Shown here piece after piece: positions 43,593-53,444 of a stretch of 64,000 bases of DNA. This DNA comes from Pseudozobellia sp. WGM2 (GTDB lineage: Bacteria; Bacteroidota; Bacteroidia; Flavobacteriales; Flavobacteriaceae), in the NCBI RefSeq assembly GCF_017810075.1, contig NZ_JADNYK010000002.1:310001-374000 (forward strand). Direction: 5' to 3'. Positions within the stretch are counted from its first letter, which is position 1, and each line of letters starts with the position of its first letter. A program made the position numbers and the translations under genes. The notes below the pieces were generated by a model, which was given only the letters and a program-made list of their open reading frames with translations, made no database searches and was not told where the DNA came from.

Positions 43593-46500
43593 TTATAATT
43601 TTATGTTTAGACCAAATAAATATGTCGATGTCGATAAGGGTGTGGACGGCCCAACTACCCCAGTGGAACTTTCGGGGTCGACAGTATCATAGCTTGAAAA
43701 CACCAATGGGTTTACAGCGGAGATATAAATTCTCATTGACCAAGTTTCCAGGCTCGGAATGGTATATCCTAAGCTTATATTTCTAATCTTGGTAAACGAC
43801 CCGTCAAAATAGCGAACAGCAGTTGGATATAGTGGTGCTCCCCCTGCTCTAGGAATAGGAATTTGATTGCTCGGATTTTCAGGTGTCCAATAGTTGAAAT
43901 TTTGGTTAGCGAACCTTCCTTCCCATTGATTGCCCCCCAGGTCGTGCCACAGACTTTGTAACATCTGCCCTTGTCGAGTATTAATTTGAACGGAAAAATC
44001 AAGATTTTTGTAATTCATTTTGACGTTTAGACCAGCACTCCAATCTGGAACAACGGAACCTAATACGGTTCTATCATCCGAATTTGTGGCACCATCTGCC
44101 GTTTTTGTAAGCACACCATTTTCATCACGTCCATTAACATCGGCAATTTTGATATCACCAGGAAGTTGACCTTGTTGCTCTGCATCGCTAGATTCATTGG
44201 TCTGCCATATGCCATCAAATTTATAGTCGTAAAAGACATTTATAGGTTGACCGATAAACCAGTTGTTACCAACATCATCAATTGCGCCATTAAACAAAGA
44301 AGTAATTTCTTCTTTATTTGAAGAAATGTTCATGTCAACATCCCATCTAAAATTATCGGTATTAGCTAAGTTAGCAGATAGCGAAAATTCCCAACCTCTA
44401 TTTCTTGTTGACCCAACATTTGTTAATATGCTATTGAACCCAGAAGTAGTGGGAATTTGGCGTCTAAGCAATAGGTCTTTCGTTTTAGTGTCATACAATT
44501 CAAGTGATCCCGAAATCCTATTTTGAAAAATCCCAAAGTCCAACCCTAGATTTACAGTCTTTGAAATTTCCCAACTTAGTTCTGAATTAGCAATTTCTGC
44601 TTGACCAAATCCAAACGCTCCTTCATTACCAAATGCATAAGATGTTCTATCTAGCCCGCCCAATGTTTGATAGGGGTCTATTGAAGTATTGCCAACTTCA
44701 CCATAACCAAGTCTAATTTTTAAAAATGAAATTTTAGAATCATTCAAAAAATTCTCTTTTGACAAAATCCAACCGGCAGATAATGCTGGAAAAACCGCCC
44801 ATTTGTTCCCTTCCGCCAATCGAGAGGAACCATCGGCTCTTGCAGAAGCGGTTAACAAATATTTATCTTTAAGGCGATAGTTAAGCCTAGCCATATATGA
44901 GAGTAAAGACCAGTCACTCAAATCGCTTCCGATTTCAATAAGCCTTTCGGCGCTATCTAAATCGTAGAAAAGAGACTTTTGAATGGGTATATTCTCACCA
45001 ATCAGATTGCTAGTTTCTGTCCTGCTTGTTTGATAACTGAAGAGGCCGACCAAATTAATATTATGAATGTCTAAATTTTTATCGAAAGTGAGTATGTTTT
45101 CTATTGTAGTTGAAGTTTCACGAGCATTGCTCAGGCTGCCCCTAGTCGTACTCCCATCAAGATCTCCATTGAAGGTTCCTTGTCTTTCAGAAGTAAAATC
45201 AGAGCCCACATTTAATCTAAATTGTAAATCACTTGTTATGTCAAAAACCCCAAACACATTAGAAAAAAAGCGAAAGCTCCGATTTTCATTTACATACTGA
45301 TTTGGCGCATAATCTAGTAACGGCGATGTCAATAGACCTTCGCTAGGGTTTGGGAAGGCTAAAATATCTCCATTCTCATCATAAGGGTCTACTAGAGGCA
45401 GATATCTGAGAGCAGCGTTATAAGGTCTAGAAGAAGCAATATTTCTAGTGCTTTCAGAAGTACTAAGGCTTACTCCAATTTTCGTTTTGTCGTTAATTTG
45501 AGCATCTAGATTAACTCTCAGAGCTAATCTATCAAAATCGGAATTTTTTAGAATACCTTCCTCTTTATAATAGTTCCCGGAAACATAATAATTAAGTTTT
45601 TCGGAGCCTCCACTCACTGATAACTGATGCTCTTGCTGTGAACCTGATTTTAGCGCTAAGTTTAGCCAATCAGTATCAATACCCTGTTGAAAACTATCGA
45701 CTAAACCTTGCCCTAGTGCCTGTACGTCCTCACTATCATCATTCTTTGAAAGGCCTCTTGCTACTCTGTTATACTCCATGAATTGTTGCGAATCCATAGT
45801 TTTAATATTCTCAATAGGCCTCTTCGGACCATAATATGTATTAAAACCAACATTTACCTTACCTTTGTTACCTCGCTTGGTTGTTATCAGTATGACCCCA
45901 TTCGCTCCTCTAGAACCATAAATTGCGACCGCACTTGCATCTTTTAAGACTTCAAGTGACTCAACGTCGCTTGGGTTAAAATCATCTATACCTTGTGTGG
46001 TAGGTACACCATCAATCACAAATAGAGGTTCGTTTCCCGCATTTATGGATCTATTACCTCTGATTCTTATAGTTGTGGGAGACCCAGGCGACCCATTATT
46101 ATTTACGATATCAACGCCTGCCAATCTTCCCTGTGCCTGCCCGATTAAACTAGAAGACGCGGTCTCTGAAAGTTCAGAGCCAGATATAGAGGCTACAGCC
46201 CCGGTCACATCACTTTTACGTTGTGTTCCATAGCCCACAATTACTACTTCGTCCAATCCCGCTGCGCTCTCCTCTAGCACTGTTATTATACTATTTTGAC
46301 CATCTACCGGAATTTCCTTGGTGGTAAAACCAATATAGGAAACAATTAAAATAGCCTTATCATTTTCGATATTAAGTAAAAATTTTCCATCAAAATCTGT
46401 TTGCGTGCCATTGGTAGTTCCTTTTTCAACAATATTTGCACCAGCCAATGGTGTGCCATCAATATCCGTAATGATGCCGGTAATAGCAAGTTGGACTCCT

Positions 46501-46904
46501 TTCTTAGCAATTTTGATTTTGTTCGGACGAAGTTTATTTCTCTGCACTACGATAGTCTCAGAATCGGTAAATTCGTAGATTAGATTTAAAGGGGATAAGC
46601 AGTTATTCAGCAAGTCTTTGGTTTTAATTGTACCCTTGTTTAAAGTAACACGGGGCGCATTTCTTAAAAACTTATCGCTAAAGATAAACTTGTACCCTGT
46701 CTGTTGGTGTATAATACGAAACACCTGTTTGACACTTACCGATTTTTCAGATGAAATGGCAATATTGGCATCTTGAGATATGCCATTCTTGGTACCCAGT
46801 GCGAATGCGAGCGAGCAAAATAGAAGTAGATATAGTTTCACTAGTTGCTTACAAAAAGCAACCATAATAATTATGGGAGCCCTTCCGTTAAAATAAGTTT
46901 GCAT
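43593..46904 (-). CDS. susC: SusC/RagA-family TonB-linked transporter with STN domain
   Basis: TonB-dependent outer-membrane glycan transporter, 1103 residues. After the signal peptide, an STN (secretin/TonB short N-terminal) domain covers about residues 55-120 (VSVKQVFRIIHQQTGYKFIFSDKFL). This domain normally interacts with a FecR anti-sigma factor, in line with the adjacent fecR. A CarboxypepD-reg-like domain (GIITDIDGTPLAGANIVEKGTTNGTQTDFDG), the plug (GYGTQRKSDVTGAVASISGSEL ... PLFVIDGVPTTQ ... IYGSRGANGVILITTKRG) and the barrel follow; the C-terminus ends in TYLFGLNIKL. It pairs with SusD, three bases downstream. Confidence 0.95.
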   Translation of the reverse strand: MQTYFNGRAPIIIMVAFCKQLVKLYLLLFCSLAFALGTKNGISQDANIAISSEKSVSVKQVFRIIHQQTGYKFIFSDKFLRNAPRVTLNKGTIKTKDLLNNCLSPLNLIYEFTDSETIVVQRNKLRPNKIKIAKKGVQLAITGIITDIDGTPLAGANIVEKGTTNGTQTDFDGKFLLNIENDKAILIVSYIGFTTKEIPVDGQNSIITVLEESAAGLDEVVIVGYGTQRKSDVTGAVASISGSELSETASSSLIGQAQGRLAGVDIVNNNGSPGSPTTIRIRGNRSINAGNEPLFVIDGVPTTQGIDDFNPSDVESLEVLKDASAVAIYGSRGANGVILITTKRGNKGKVNVGFNTYYGPKRPIENIKTMDSQQFMEYNRVARGLSKNDDSEDVQALGQGLVDSFQQGIDTDWLNLALKSGSQQEHQLSVSGGSEKLNYYVSGNYYKEEGILKNSDFDRLALRVNLDAQINDKTKIGVSLSTSESTRNIASSRPYNAALRYLPLVDPYDENGDILAFPNPSEGLLTSPLLDYAPNQYVNENRSFRFFSNVFGVFDITSDLQFRLNVGSDFTSERQGTFNGDLDGSTTRGSLSNARETSTTIENILTFDKNLDIHNINLVGLFSYQTSRTETSNLIGENIPIQKSLFYDLDSAERLIEIGSDLSDWSLLSYMARLNYRLKDKYLLTASARADGSSRLAEGNKWAVFPALSAGWILSKENFLNDSKISFLKIRLGYGEVGNTSIDPYQTLGGLDRTSYAFGNEGAFGFGQAEIANSELSWEISKTVNLGLDFGIFQNRISGSLELYDTKTKDLLLRRQIPTTSGFNSILTNVGSTRNRGWEFSLSANLANTDNFRWDVDMNISSNKEEITSLFNGAIDDVGNNWFIGQPINVFYDYKFDGIWQTNESSDAEQQGQLPGDIKIADVNGRDENGVLTKTADGATNSDDRTVLGSVVPDWSAGLNVKMNYKNLDFSVQINTRQGQMLQSLWHDLGGNQWEGRFANQNFNYWTPENPSNQIPIPRAGGAPLYPTAVRYFDGSFTKIRNISLGYTIPSLETWSMRIYISAVNPLVFSSYDTVDPESSTGVVGPSTPLSTSTYLFGLNIKL

Positions 46905-46993
46905 AAATTAGTTGTAGTTTGGTTAAAATTGATTTAATCATTCTTCAATAGGGAAAGGGCCTTAGCTGTGGAAGGTGCAGGTCTTTTCCCTTA

Positions 46994-48142
46994 TTATTTT
47001 ATAACTATGGTTTTTTCATTAGTCTCAAATTTTATTTGGTTATCACTGGTTCGTTCTATTAGATTTAATAAATCATGAATAGACTCTGATCTTTCTACTA
47101 CTCCGGTAAAAGTGTAATCTTTTTGTTCTGCATTCTCGAAAACAATTTGAATATCGTACCAACGAGATAGTGTGGCCATTATATCCCTCAACGATTCATC
47201 ATTAAATGAAAATAATCCATCAATCCAAGCGATTTCATGTTTGGCATTAACCTTATTTATAATAATGTTTTCTGATTTATTTGAGACTATTGACTGTTGA
47301 TTAGGCTTTATCTCTTTAACAGTATTGTTTTTTGAAACTTCGACTTTTCCTTCAATTAAAGTTGTCTTAATTTCGTCATCGTCAGCATAGGCTTTTATAT
47401 TAAATTCCGTTCCCATTACCTTTACGCCTTGAAATTGTGTTTTCACATAAAAAGGAGCGCCTCTATGTAGATTGCTACTTGAGACCTTAAAAAAGGCCTC
47501 ACCGAATAGAAGTTCTACTTCACGTTTTTTTGCTTTTTTGAAACTAGTAGGGTATTTAAGCTTGGAACCGGAATTTAGCCATACCTCGGTACCATCTGCC
47601 AGTTCTATATAGAATTGACCGCCTTTAGGAACACTTAACTGATTAAGTTGGTTCTGTTCTTGACCAGCCTTCTTATTGTATCGAATTTCCTCTCCATTAC
47701 TAATGAGTTGTTTATCCTTGTATTCCTTACCTTTACCTAATATAACTTCATTCCCGTTTCCTAGAGTTAATACCGCTTTGCTTTCACCCGCTTGTATTTT
47801 GCCTTCAGATTCAACTTCAGTTGTGTTCGATGTAGAATTTTCATCTAACTTCCAGTTAAATCCCGTAAATAAAATAGCTGTAATAGAGGCAGCGATAAGG
47901 GCATTTTTATATACAGTAATTCTTTTAGAGCGCTTTTGTTGCTTGATATTGCTTTTAATGGTCTTTTTAGCTGCATTCAAATCATACTGGTCCATAGTAA
48001 CTTGGGAGAGTAAATCTATTTTTACATAGCTAGTGAAAAGGTGTTCATTTTCATCATATTTCAACCATTTATCGAGCATCTCCAACTCATGAATGTCTGC
48101 TTCATGATTTAAATACTTAATAATTATTTTTTCTATCTTCAA
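46994..48142 (-). CDS. FecR-family anti-sigma factor
   Basis: Transmembrane regulator that holds the ECF sigma factor inactive until the SusC STN domain signals substrate. The N-terminal cytosolic part (IIIKYLNHEADIHELEMLDKWLK) would bind sigma. A membrane segment lies at NALIAASITAILFTGF, about residue 95. The periplasmic FecR domain contains VPKGGQFYIELADGTEVWLNSGSKLKYP and VMGTEFNIKAY, and a DUF4974 C-terminus (LRDIMATLSRWYDIQIVFEN ...) ends the protein. No ATG precedes the first helix: TTG 48142 fits the family start and TTG 48181 would add 13 residues. The region is very AT-rich (16 G or C in the 60 bases from 47221). Confidence 0.88.
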   Translation of the reverse strand: MKIEKIIIKYLNHEADIHELEMLDKWLKYDENEHLFTSYVKIDLLSQVTMDQYDLNAAKKTIKSNIKQQKRSKRITVYKNALIAASITAILFTGFNWKLDENSTSNTTEVESEGKIQAGESKAVLTLGNGNEVILGKGKEYKDKQLISNGEEIRYNKKAGQEQNQLNQLSVPKGGQFYIELADGTEVWLNSGSKLKYPTSFKKAKKREVELLFGEAFFKVSSSNLHRGAPFYVKTQFQGVKVMGTEFNIKAYADDDEIKTTLIEGKVEVSKNNTVKEIKPNQQSIVSNKSENIIINKVNAKHEIAWIDGLFSFNDESLRDIMATLSRWYDIQIVFENAEQKDYTFTGVVERSESIHDLLNLIERTSDNQIKFETNEKTIVIK

Positions 48143-48231
48143 GTCTGAAAACTCTATGTGATATATAATTAATACGCACAAAAATTATAAACCCCTCTAT
48201 TTTTTTTATAATTTTTTATGATAACACTAAT

Positions 48232-48831
48232 ATGAAGATTGATTTTAATGAAGATAGACTGCTTGCTGCGAGATTAAAAAGTGGTGATGAAATGGCATAC
48301 GATACTTTAATGAACCAGTATTATGTACTGTTGTGCAATTACGCTTTTACATTTACAAAGAACCGTGATAATGCAGAAGATATAGTACAAAATGTAATGG
48401 TCGATTTATGGATTAAAAGAAAGAAAATCAAACCAGAACTTTCCCTAAAAAATTATTTATACAAATCAGTATATAATGGGTTTATATCTCAATACAGAAA
48501 AGAAAAGCCAGTCATTTATCTTGAGAAAAAACATATTGACGCTGTTGATGCTATAATGGAAAGTAATCAAGAGGAAGTACAACGTTTAATTCGGTTGGTG
48601 AATCGTGAAATTGAGAAATTACCCAGAAAGTGTCGTGAAATATTCTTGCTTAATAAGAAAGATGGCTTAACACACACTGAAATCTCCGAACACTTGAATA
48701 TTTCTACCAAAACCGTTGAGGGGCATATTACAAGGGCCTTTAAGACTCTAAAAGATAGCCTAGAGGAAAATGTTAGACCAGTATTATTTATTATATTTCC
48801 AAATAGAGCTACAGATATCTGTACTAAATGA
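48232..48831 (+). CDS. ECF sigma factor (extracytoplasmic function sigma-70 family)
   Basis: Activator of the susCD operon, 199 residues. Region 2 reads YAFTFTKNRDNAEDIVQNVMVDLWIKRKKI at about residues 42-71, and region 4 KLPRKCREIFLLNKKDGLTHTEISEHLNISTKTVEGHITRAFKTLKDSL at about residues 127-175, with a helix-turn-helix. It is transcribed away from fecR, with only 50-90 bases between the starts, whereas in most loci of this kind the sigma and fecR genes run in the same direction. It can therefore be regulated separately. The C-terminal 20 residues after region 4 are unusual and hydrophobic. Confidence 0.9.
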   Translation: MKIDFNEDRLLAARLKSGDEMAYDTLMNQYYVLLCNYAFTFTKNRDNAEDIVQNVMVDLWIKRKKIKPELSLKNYLYKSVYNGFISQYRKEKPVIYLEKKHIDAVDAIMESNQEEVQRLIRLVNREIEKLPRKCREIFLLNKKDGLTHTEISEHLNISTKTVEGHITRAFKTLKDSLEENVRPVLFIIFPNRATDICTK

Positions 48832-48964
48832 TTAATTCTAAATATGAAAGCAGTTCATATACTCTAGAACTACTCCCATACTGCGAAAACAATGATAAAA
48901 TGAGTTGATAGCGACTTAATATCCGAAGCAATATTAAAATATGGTCCCATATCTCCCCACTCTC

Positions 48965-51900
48965 CTAAAAATTAAAGCCAACACTGAATATTAATCGGTT
49001 GCCATCTTCCCCATGATAAAAACCAAGATTTCCGGTAAATGCGCTAAAACCCGATACCCATACCGAACCTCCGTAGTCATTATGCCATTTCGATGAATTA
49101 TCATTTTCCGCCCAAACGCGTCCATAGTCAAAACCTGCACTTACCCCCAACTGAAGCGGAATAAAATTGGTTCTGAACCTAGTTATACCGACCCTTAAAT
49201 CTGTACTTTGGTAAAAAGCGCTCTTCCCATTAAATCGCTCGTTTCTATAGGCCCGTAAACTTTGGTTTCCACCTAAAAGGGCACCGTGGTAGAATTCATA
49301 ATTATCGCCCAAGACCACCTCCCCTGCAACTTTTGTGGCGATTACGGCTATGCCGCTCGGGTGTAACGGATATACCAATGACAGCGTAGGTTTCACATAC
49401 CCGAAACGATTGCCGTAGCCATCAATATTCGACTTATAGCCCGCAATCACATCGGCTTCCATCGCCCGATTTGGAAAAGCTGGGTCATTTTGGTTCTTAT
49501 AGTTATAGCCTACCTCGGTCGTAGCATATAATTGTTGCTCATAGACATCATCATCGGCAGCAAATGACTGTCCCACAAAACGGTTGCTGTCATTAGACAC
49601 ATCAAAAGACTCTATAGCTGTTCTTAAATGATAGCTGCTGCCTCTATTTTTATGCACTAAATAAGGGGAGAATTTCCATTGCCTGATACGAACTCGGTTG
49701 TAATCGCGGTCAAGGTCATTATCATACTGTGAATTATTGCCCTCTCCAAAATAGTTCATTGTAAAATTGGGGCTGGCATATCTTAAATCGAGACCTAGGT
49801 TCCAATTATAAAATATATGGCCGAATTCAGCATTATAATCAATCGCGAATCCGTTGGTGGCGAAAAAGTATTCGGAACCGATAGTATGCTGTGTTTCAAA
49901 AGGATTATTAACCAACCCATAAGTGGTAAAACGATTTTTGAGTCCTAACCTGAACCCGGTATCACCATCATACCCTAGGCTTGGGAACACAATATTCTCA
50001 TGATATTTTCTCTTTTGATAATCGTGATTGTTAACATTATATGAATCTGTAAGCCATTTTTTTGATTTCGGATTCACAATAGTATTTTTCTTGCTCTTAT
50101 AATCGTAGAGCTTCACCTTTTTGGCGGTCTTAAAATCGTAGGTGTCGTTTTTCTTACCCCCCATAATTTTAATATCTATAGGGTTATTACCCTCTCCGGT
50201 GACGGTAAACGAATCTTTACCGTCAAGCCCATACAACCAAATCTCTTTGGTTTGTTTGGAATCGTATGAGTTATTGAACACCATAGCATCTTTTGAAATG
50301 CTAATGTTGGTCACGCCGTTCGGTTTTCTGGTAATCAAAAAATCATCATCATCTTCTGTTCCAATAACAACCTCAAATTTTTTAAGGTAGTCGTAGTACG
50401 ATTTTGCTATTTTTTCTAATCCATCACGTCTTAACTGCAAGTTCTTTTTTATGGTTTCTATGCTGCTATCTTGCGCTTCTTTCGGGAGGGACTCAAATGC
50501 TGCGTTGATTTCTTCATCCGTCAGGTTCTCTTGAATAAAATCTACCTGCGCTTTCCAATCTTCCCAATTTGCAGTTTTTATAAACGCTTTATCTAGGGGA
50601 TAACCGGAATAGTTGAACCATTTGGCATTCTTGACATCGGCATCAAAACTTTCCATTTTTCGTAGTATTGGAAAAGAAAGCTTCAACATGGCGATTATAG
50701 GTCCGTCGTATTTAGGAAAAGCCTGATCCCAATCACGTGGTATGGCCTCATATCTTTTACGGCCATCTTCGGTTTCGAACTGTGCCCAACGCCATTGGTC
50801 TTGATGGCGGTCCCAATTGCCGACCAGCATATCGAATAGCCGGGCCCGTATAAAACTTGCTTCATCTACATAAGATTCTTTCGACTCCCTCAGCTCTAAG
50901 CGTAGATCCTTCGTACTTAAAATATCATCGGGTTTTCCGAAGGTTTCAAAACTTTTGTTTTCATCTCCCACATGTTCTTCGAGCATAAAAAGTGCATCGC
51001 CATAGTCTTCGTTATAAATGCCCAACCCCTTTTGTTTGGGCACATAATATATATTCGGGTTTGCGTGAAGCACACCGAGCGATTCAGAAAGCTCGTTCAT
51101 TGAAAATTGCGCATAAGGGTGCGCCGTGGTATAAAAATCGAGCAAGTATCGCTCTGCGACCGTATTTTTGAGGTAATCTTCAACATAATGATTGTCGATG
51201 GCATTGGTCTGCAGAAATCGAACGGCGCTTTTGCGTAGCGCGCGCAATGTATATTCATGCTCATTATCATCGATTAATCGAAGTGACCGTGATTGCGTTC
51301 CGCCACCTTCGGAAATAGGCCTTACATTGTCTGGTAGCTCGTCTATTTGTAAAACTGGAGCTTCAATTTCTTTACTGTAAAGATTTCTGTAATGATTTCC
51401 CCAGAGCCACTTGTAAAAACCACTCTTATCGGTTTCTTCTTTCGTATATATAGATGCCTTAGCGGTAGGGCCATATGGTTTTTTTGGAAATGAAATATCA
51501 TCTACAGAGAGCCGCTCACGTTGAATTTTATGGGTAAAAATCGATTTGGAAGTATCGTCACCTATTTCAAAAAAGTCAACCTCAGAACTACCATCTTTAA
51601 AAACGGTCAATTTTGCATACCCCTGCTTATCACTTTCAAAATGCTCATCTTTTGGCGCTCTTGCTTTTTCGGTTTTGCCCACAGCCCCGCTGATAATCTG
51701 CGGAATGCCATCATCTTCTAAATACTGTAGATTACGGTCTTTACCCGACACGAATATGACATCTTCGAACTGACTGGCAATGGTCTCTAGGCGCCCACGT
51801 AAAGCTCGATTTTGTTCATTTTGATATGATTCGGGTCTAAAACCGCCCATTTTATCTATGACGGAAATCGTACTGTTACTCATTACCGGTTGATAGACGG

Positions 51901-52528
51901 CAACGATGACCGTTTTGCCCTGACTGTCTTTTAAGTCATCTTTAAACTCCGCCCAAAACTGATCTCTGGTCTTAAGTTCGCACTTCTCGTTAATATACGG
52001 GTGGTCGTCCCAATCTTCTAAAAACCATTGCGAATCTACCATTACGAGTACCACATCGTCATTAATTGTCTCACGCTCCAGCGGGCATCCATCATTGGGC
52101 CAAAATTTAGCAGTACTGTTATCTTGCAAAAATGATTCTAGGTCATCGATACTTTGGGGGGCATCGGTCAACCATTCATTTTTACCGGGTGTTAGAATTA
52201 CGTTCCCGTTAAAATGGTCCCAGGTTTTCATCAAGGGCCTCAAATACTCTTTTTCTTTGTCTTGCTTTTTGTTCTTTGACGGAAAACCCTCTTCATTTAT
52301 AACATTACCCAACAAGAGTAAGGTTGCATCGGTATCATTTTTTGAATCGGTATTGATTTGCTCTAAAATTTTTTGAGCCTCTTCAAACGGTACGTTACCC
52401 ACGTTTGAAGTGATATAAAATGAGTGGGAAGCTTCCTTATCAGAAGGGTAGTTTGGCGCCTGCGATTTTTGTGCAAATACACCAGTGTAGCAAATAAGAA
52501 AGATATAAATAAAAAATTGTGAACGCAT
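48965..52528 (-). CDS. Fusion of degenerate metallophosphoesterase, kinase-like segment and outer-membrane barrel
   Basis: Outer-membrane protein of 1187 residues from ATG 52528 (signal MRSQFFIYIFLICYTGVFA; a GTG at 52549 is in frame but would spoil the signal). Residues about 25-330 resemble a calcineurin-like phosphoesterase, but the metal motifs are altered: GKNEW where GNHDW is expected (about 114), VYQP for HHP, and SGKDRNLQYLEDDG for SGHxHNLQ. About residues 400-720 contain GNWDRHQDQWRW (569) and PRDWDQAF (597), which recall the catalytic loop and metal site of HipA/FAM20-like atypical kinases. The last 400 residues are a surface-antigen (BamA/Omp85-like) barrel ending in GNRLIFSVGFNF. 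Related fusions occur in Bacteroidota. The function is not known. Confidence 0.8.
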   Translation of the reverse strand: MRSQFFIYIFLICYTGVFAQKSQAPNYPSDKEASHSFYITSNVGNVPFEEAQKILEQINTDSKNDTDATLLLLGNVINEEGFPSKNKKQDKEKEYLRPLMKTWDHFNGNVILTPGKNEWLTDAPQSIDDLESFLQDNSTAKFWPNDGCPLERETINDDVVLVMVDSQWFLEDWDDHPYINEKCELKTRDQFWAEFKDDLKDSQGKTVIVAVYQPVMSNSTISVIDKMGGFRPESYQNEQNRALRGRLETIASQFEDVIFVSGKDRNLQYLEDDGIPQIISGAVGKTEKARAPKDEHFESDKQGYAKLTVFKDGSSEVDFFEIGDDTSKSIFTHKIQRERLSVDDISFPKKPYGPTAKASIYTKEETDKSGFYKWLWGNHYRNLYSKEIEAPVLQIDELPDNVRPISEGGGTQSRSLRLIDDNEHEYTLRALRKSAVRFLQTNAIDNHYVEDYLKNTVAERYLLDFYTTAHPYAQFSMNELSESLGVLHANPNIYYVPKQKGLGIYNEDYGDALFMLEEHVGDENKSFETFGKPDDILSTKDLRLELRESKESYVDEASFIRARLFDMLVGNWDRHQDQWRWAQFETEDGRKRYEAIPRDWDQAFPKYDGPIIAMLKLSFPILRKMESFDADVKNAKWFNYSGYPLDKAFIKTANWEDWKAQVDFIQENLTDEEINAAFESLPKEAQDSSIETIKKNLQLRRDGLEKIAKSYYDYLKKFEVVIGTEDDDDFLITRKPNGVTNISISKDAMVFNNSYDSKQTKEIWLYGLDGKDSFTVTGEGNNPIDIKIMGGKKNDTYDFKTAKKVKLYDYKSKKNTIVNPKSKKWLTDSYNVNNHDYQKRKYHENIVFPSLGYDGDTGFRLGLKNRFTTYGLVNNPFETQHTIGSEYFFATNGFAIDYNAEFGHIFYNWNLGLDLRYASPNFTMNYFGEGNNSQYDNDLDRDYNRVRIRQWKFSPYLVHKNRGSSYHLRTAIESFDVSNDSNRFVGQSFAADDDVYEQQLYATTEVGYNYKNQNDPAFPNRAMEADVIAGYKSNIDGYGNRFGYVKPTLSLVYPLHPSGIAVIATKVAGEVVLGDNYEFYHGALLGGNQSLRAYRNERFNGKSAFYQSTDLRVGITRFRTNFIPLQLGVSAGFDYGRVWAENDNSSKWHNDYGGSVWVSGFSAFTGNLGFYHGEDGNRLIFSVGFNF

Positions 52529-52694
52529 GTAGTATTTTTTGTTTAGCACTTGTAAGAATCTGAATTATAAAAAGATATGATTTATAATAGCCGATTCAAC
52601 CTTACAATAGAAATAGGATTTTTAACAAACCAAAAAATCCGAATCGATAAGAATCCGGATTTAAGATTTGATAATATTTTATTTAAAAGGAGAT

Positions 52695-53072
52695 TTATTG
52701 CTGCGCTGAATTAACTGAAGACCATTCTAAAATTTCATTTTGAATCTCTTCTGGACTACTTTTTTTGTTTTCTGCCAGTCGGGCCACTACGGTATGAAAA
52801 CTTCCTTCTTCATAATCGGTGTCTACATCTTTTAAATCGGGATAATTTGCAAGATATTCATCCCGCACCGCTAACCATTGTTTTTCTAGTCTTGAATCAA
52901 AATTGGTCGACCGAGCTCCTCCATTGTCAACGGGGCTGGGTTTATCCTCATTACTATTTTCGTTAGGTTCTCTATCGTTATGCTCAGAATTCATACCTCG
53001 GTTCTGCTGAACATCATTTTCCAAGCCTTCATGCTTTCTCTCGTTATCTCGATGTTTGTTTTCTGTAATCAT
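52695..53072 (-). CDS. Hydrophilic hypothetical protein, possibly CsbD-like stress protein
   Basis: 125 residues. The first half is a disordered-looking Asn, Glu, Asp and Arg-rich stretch. The second half, EKQWLAVRDEYLANYPDLKDVDTDYEEGSFHTVVARLAENKKSS, recalls CsbD-type stress proteins (a Trp, a D-Y-x-x-G segment and a helix with conserved charge), but the match is weak. No signal peptide or membrane segment is seen. Such proteins usually rise in salt or oxidative stress. It is flanked by gaps of over 140 bases on both sides and appears monocistronic. Confidence 0.55.
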   Translation of the reverse strand: MITENKHRDNERKHEGLENDVQQNRGMNSEHNDREPNENSNEDKPSPVDNGGARSTNFDSRLEKQWLAVRDEYLANYPDLKDVDTDYEEGSFHTVVARLAENKKSSPEEIQNEILEWSSVNSAQQ

Positions 53073-53223
53073 AAGACAATGTTTTGATAAAAATTATTGG
53101 AATATAAAGGTAGAGATCAACCAGCCATCAAGATGACGCAATACATAATTTAAATGACCTGAAAAATTCGAAGGTACCTTTAGACAATAGGTTTGGGTAA
53201 ATTTTGGGGCTGGGTCGACCAAG

Positions 53224-53346
53224 CTAATCATAAGGCCATAGAAAAAGATACCCTAGGGCGGCCAGAATAAAAATGATGATACCAAAGCAGCCGACAAAAA
53301 AACAGCTTTTAAAAACGTCTTTGGTTCTAACGACTTCTTCTTTCAT
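53224..53346 (-). CDS. 40-residue single-pass membrane peptide
   Basis: A short reading frame from ATG 53346 to TAG 53224. The peptide has a charged N-terminus (MKEEVVRTKDVFK) and one membrane helix containing two Cys and several Gly (SCFFVGCFGIIIFILAALG), then a Trp-Pro end. The hydrophobic pattern is regular enough to be a real small membrane protein, but no family is recognised. A TAAATTCG box (one mismatch to the -7 consensus) lies about 30 bases upstream of the ATG. Confidence 0.5.
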   Translation of the reverse strand: MKEEVVRTKDVFKSCFFVGCFGIIIFILAALGYLFLWPYD

Positions 53347-53444
53347 CTTGGTAAGTTGAGTGCGAATTTAACTATTATCGAACTCTTTGAGATCAATTAG
53401 GAATTTCTATTTTTTGGATCAATTTTGGCCAAAGCAGTAACGAC

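Noticed and set aside
40000-48964. Integrated island with a duplicated tRNA end around the SusCD locus
   Set aside because: No integrase and no convincing copy of the tRNA 3' end were found on the far side; only composition hints at transfer.
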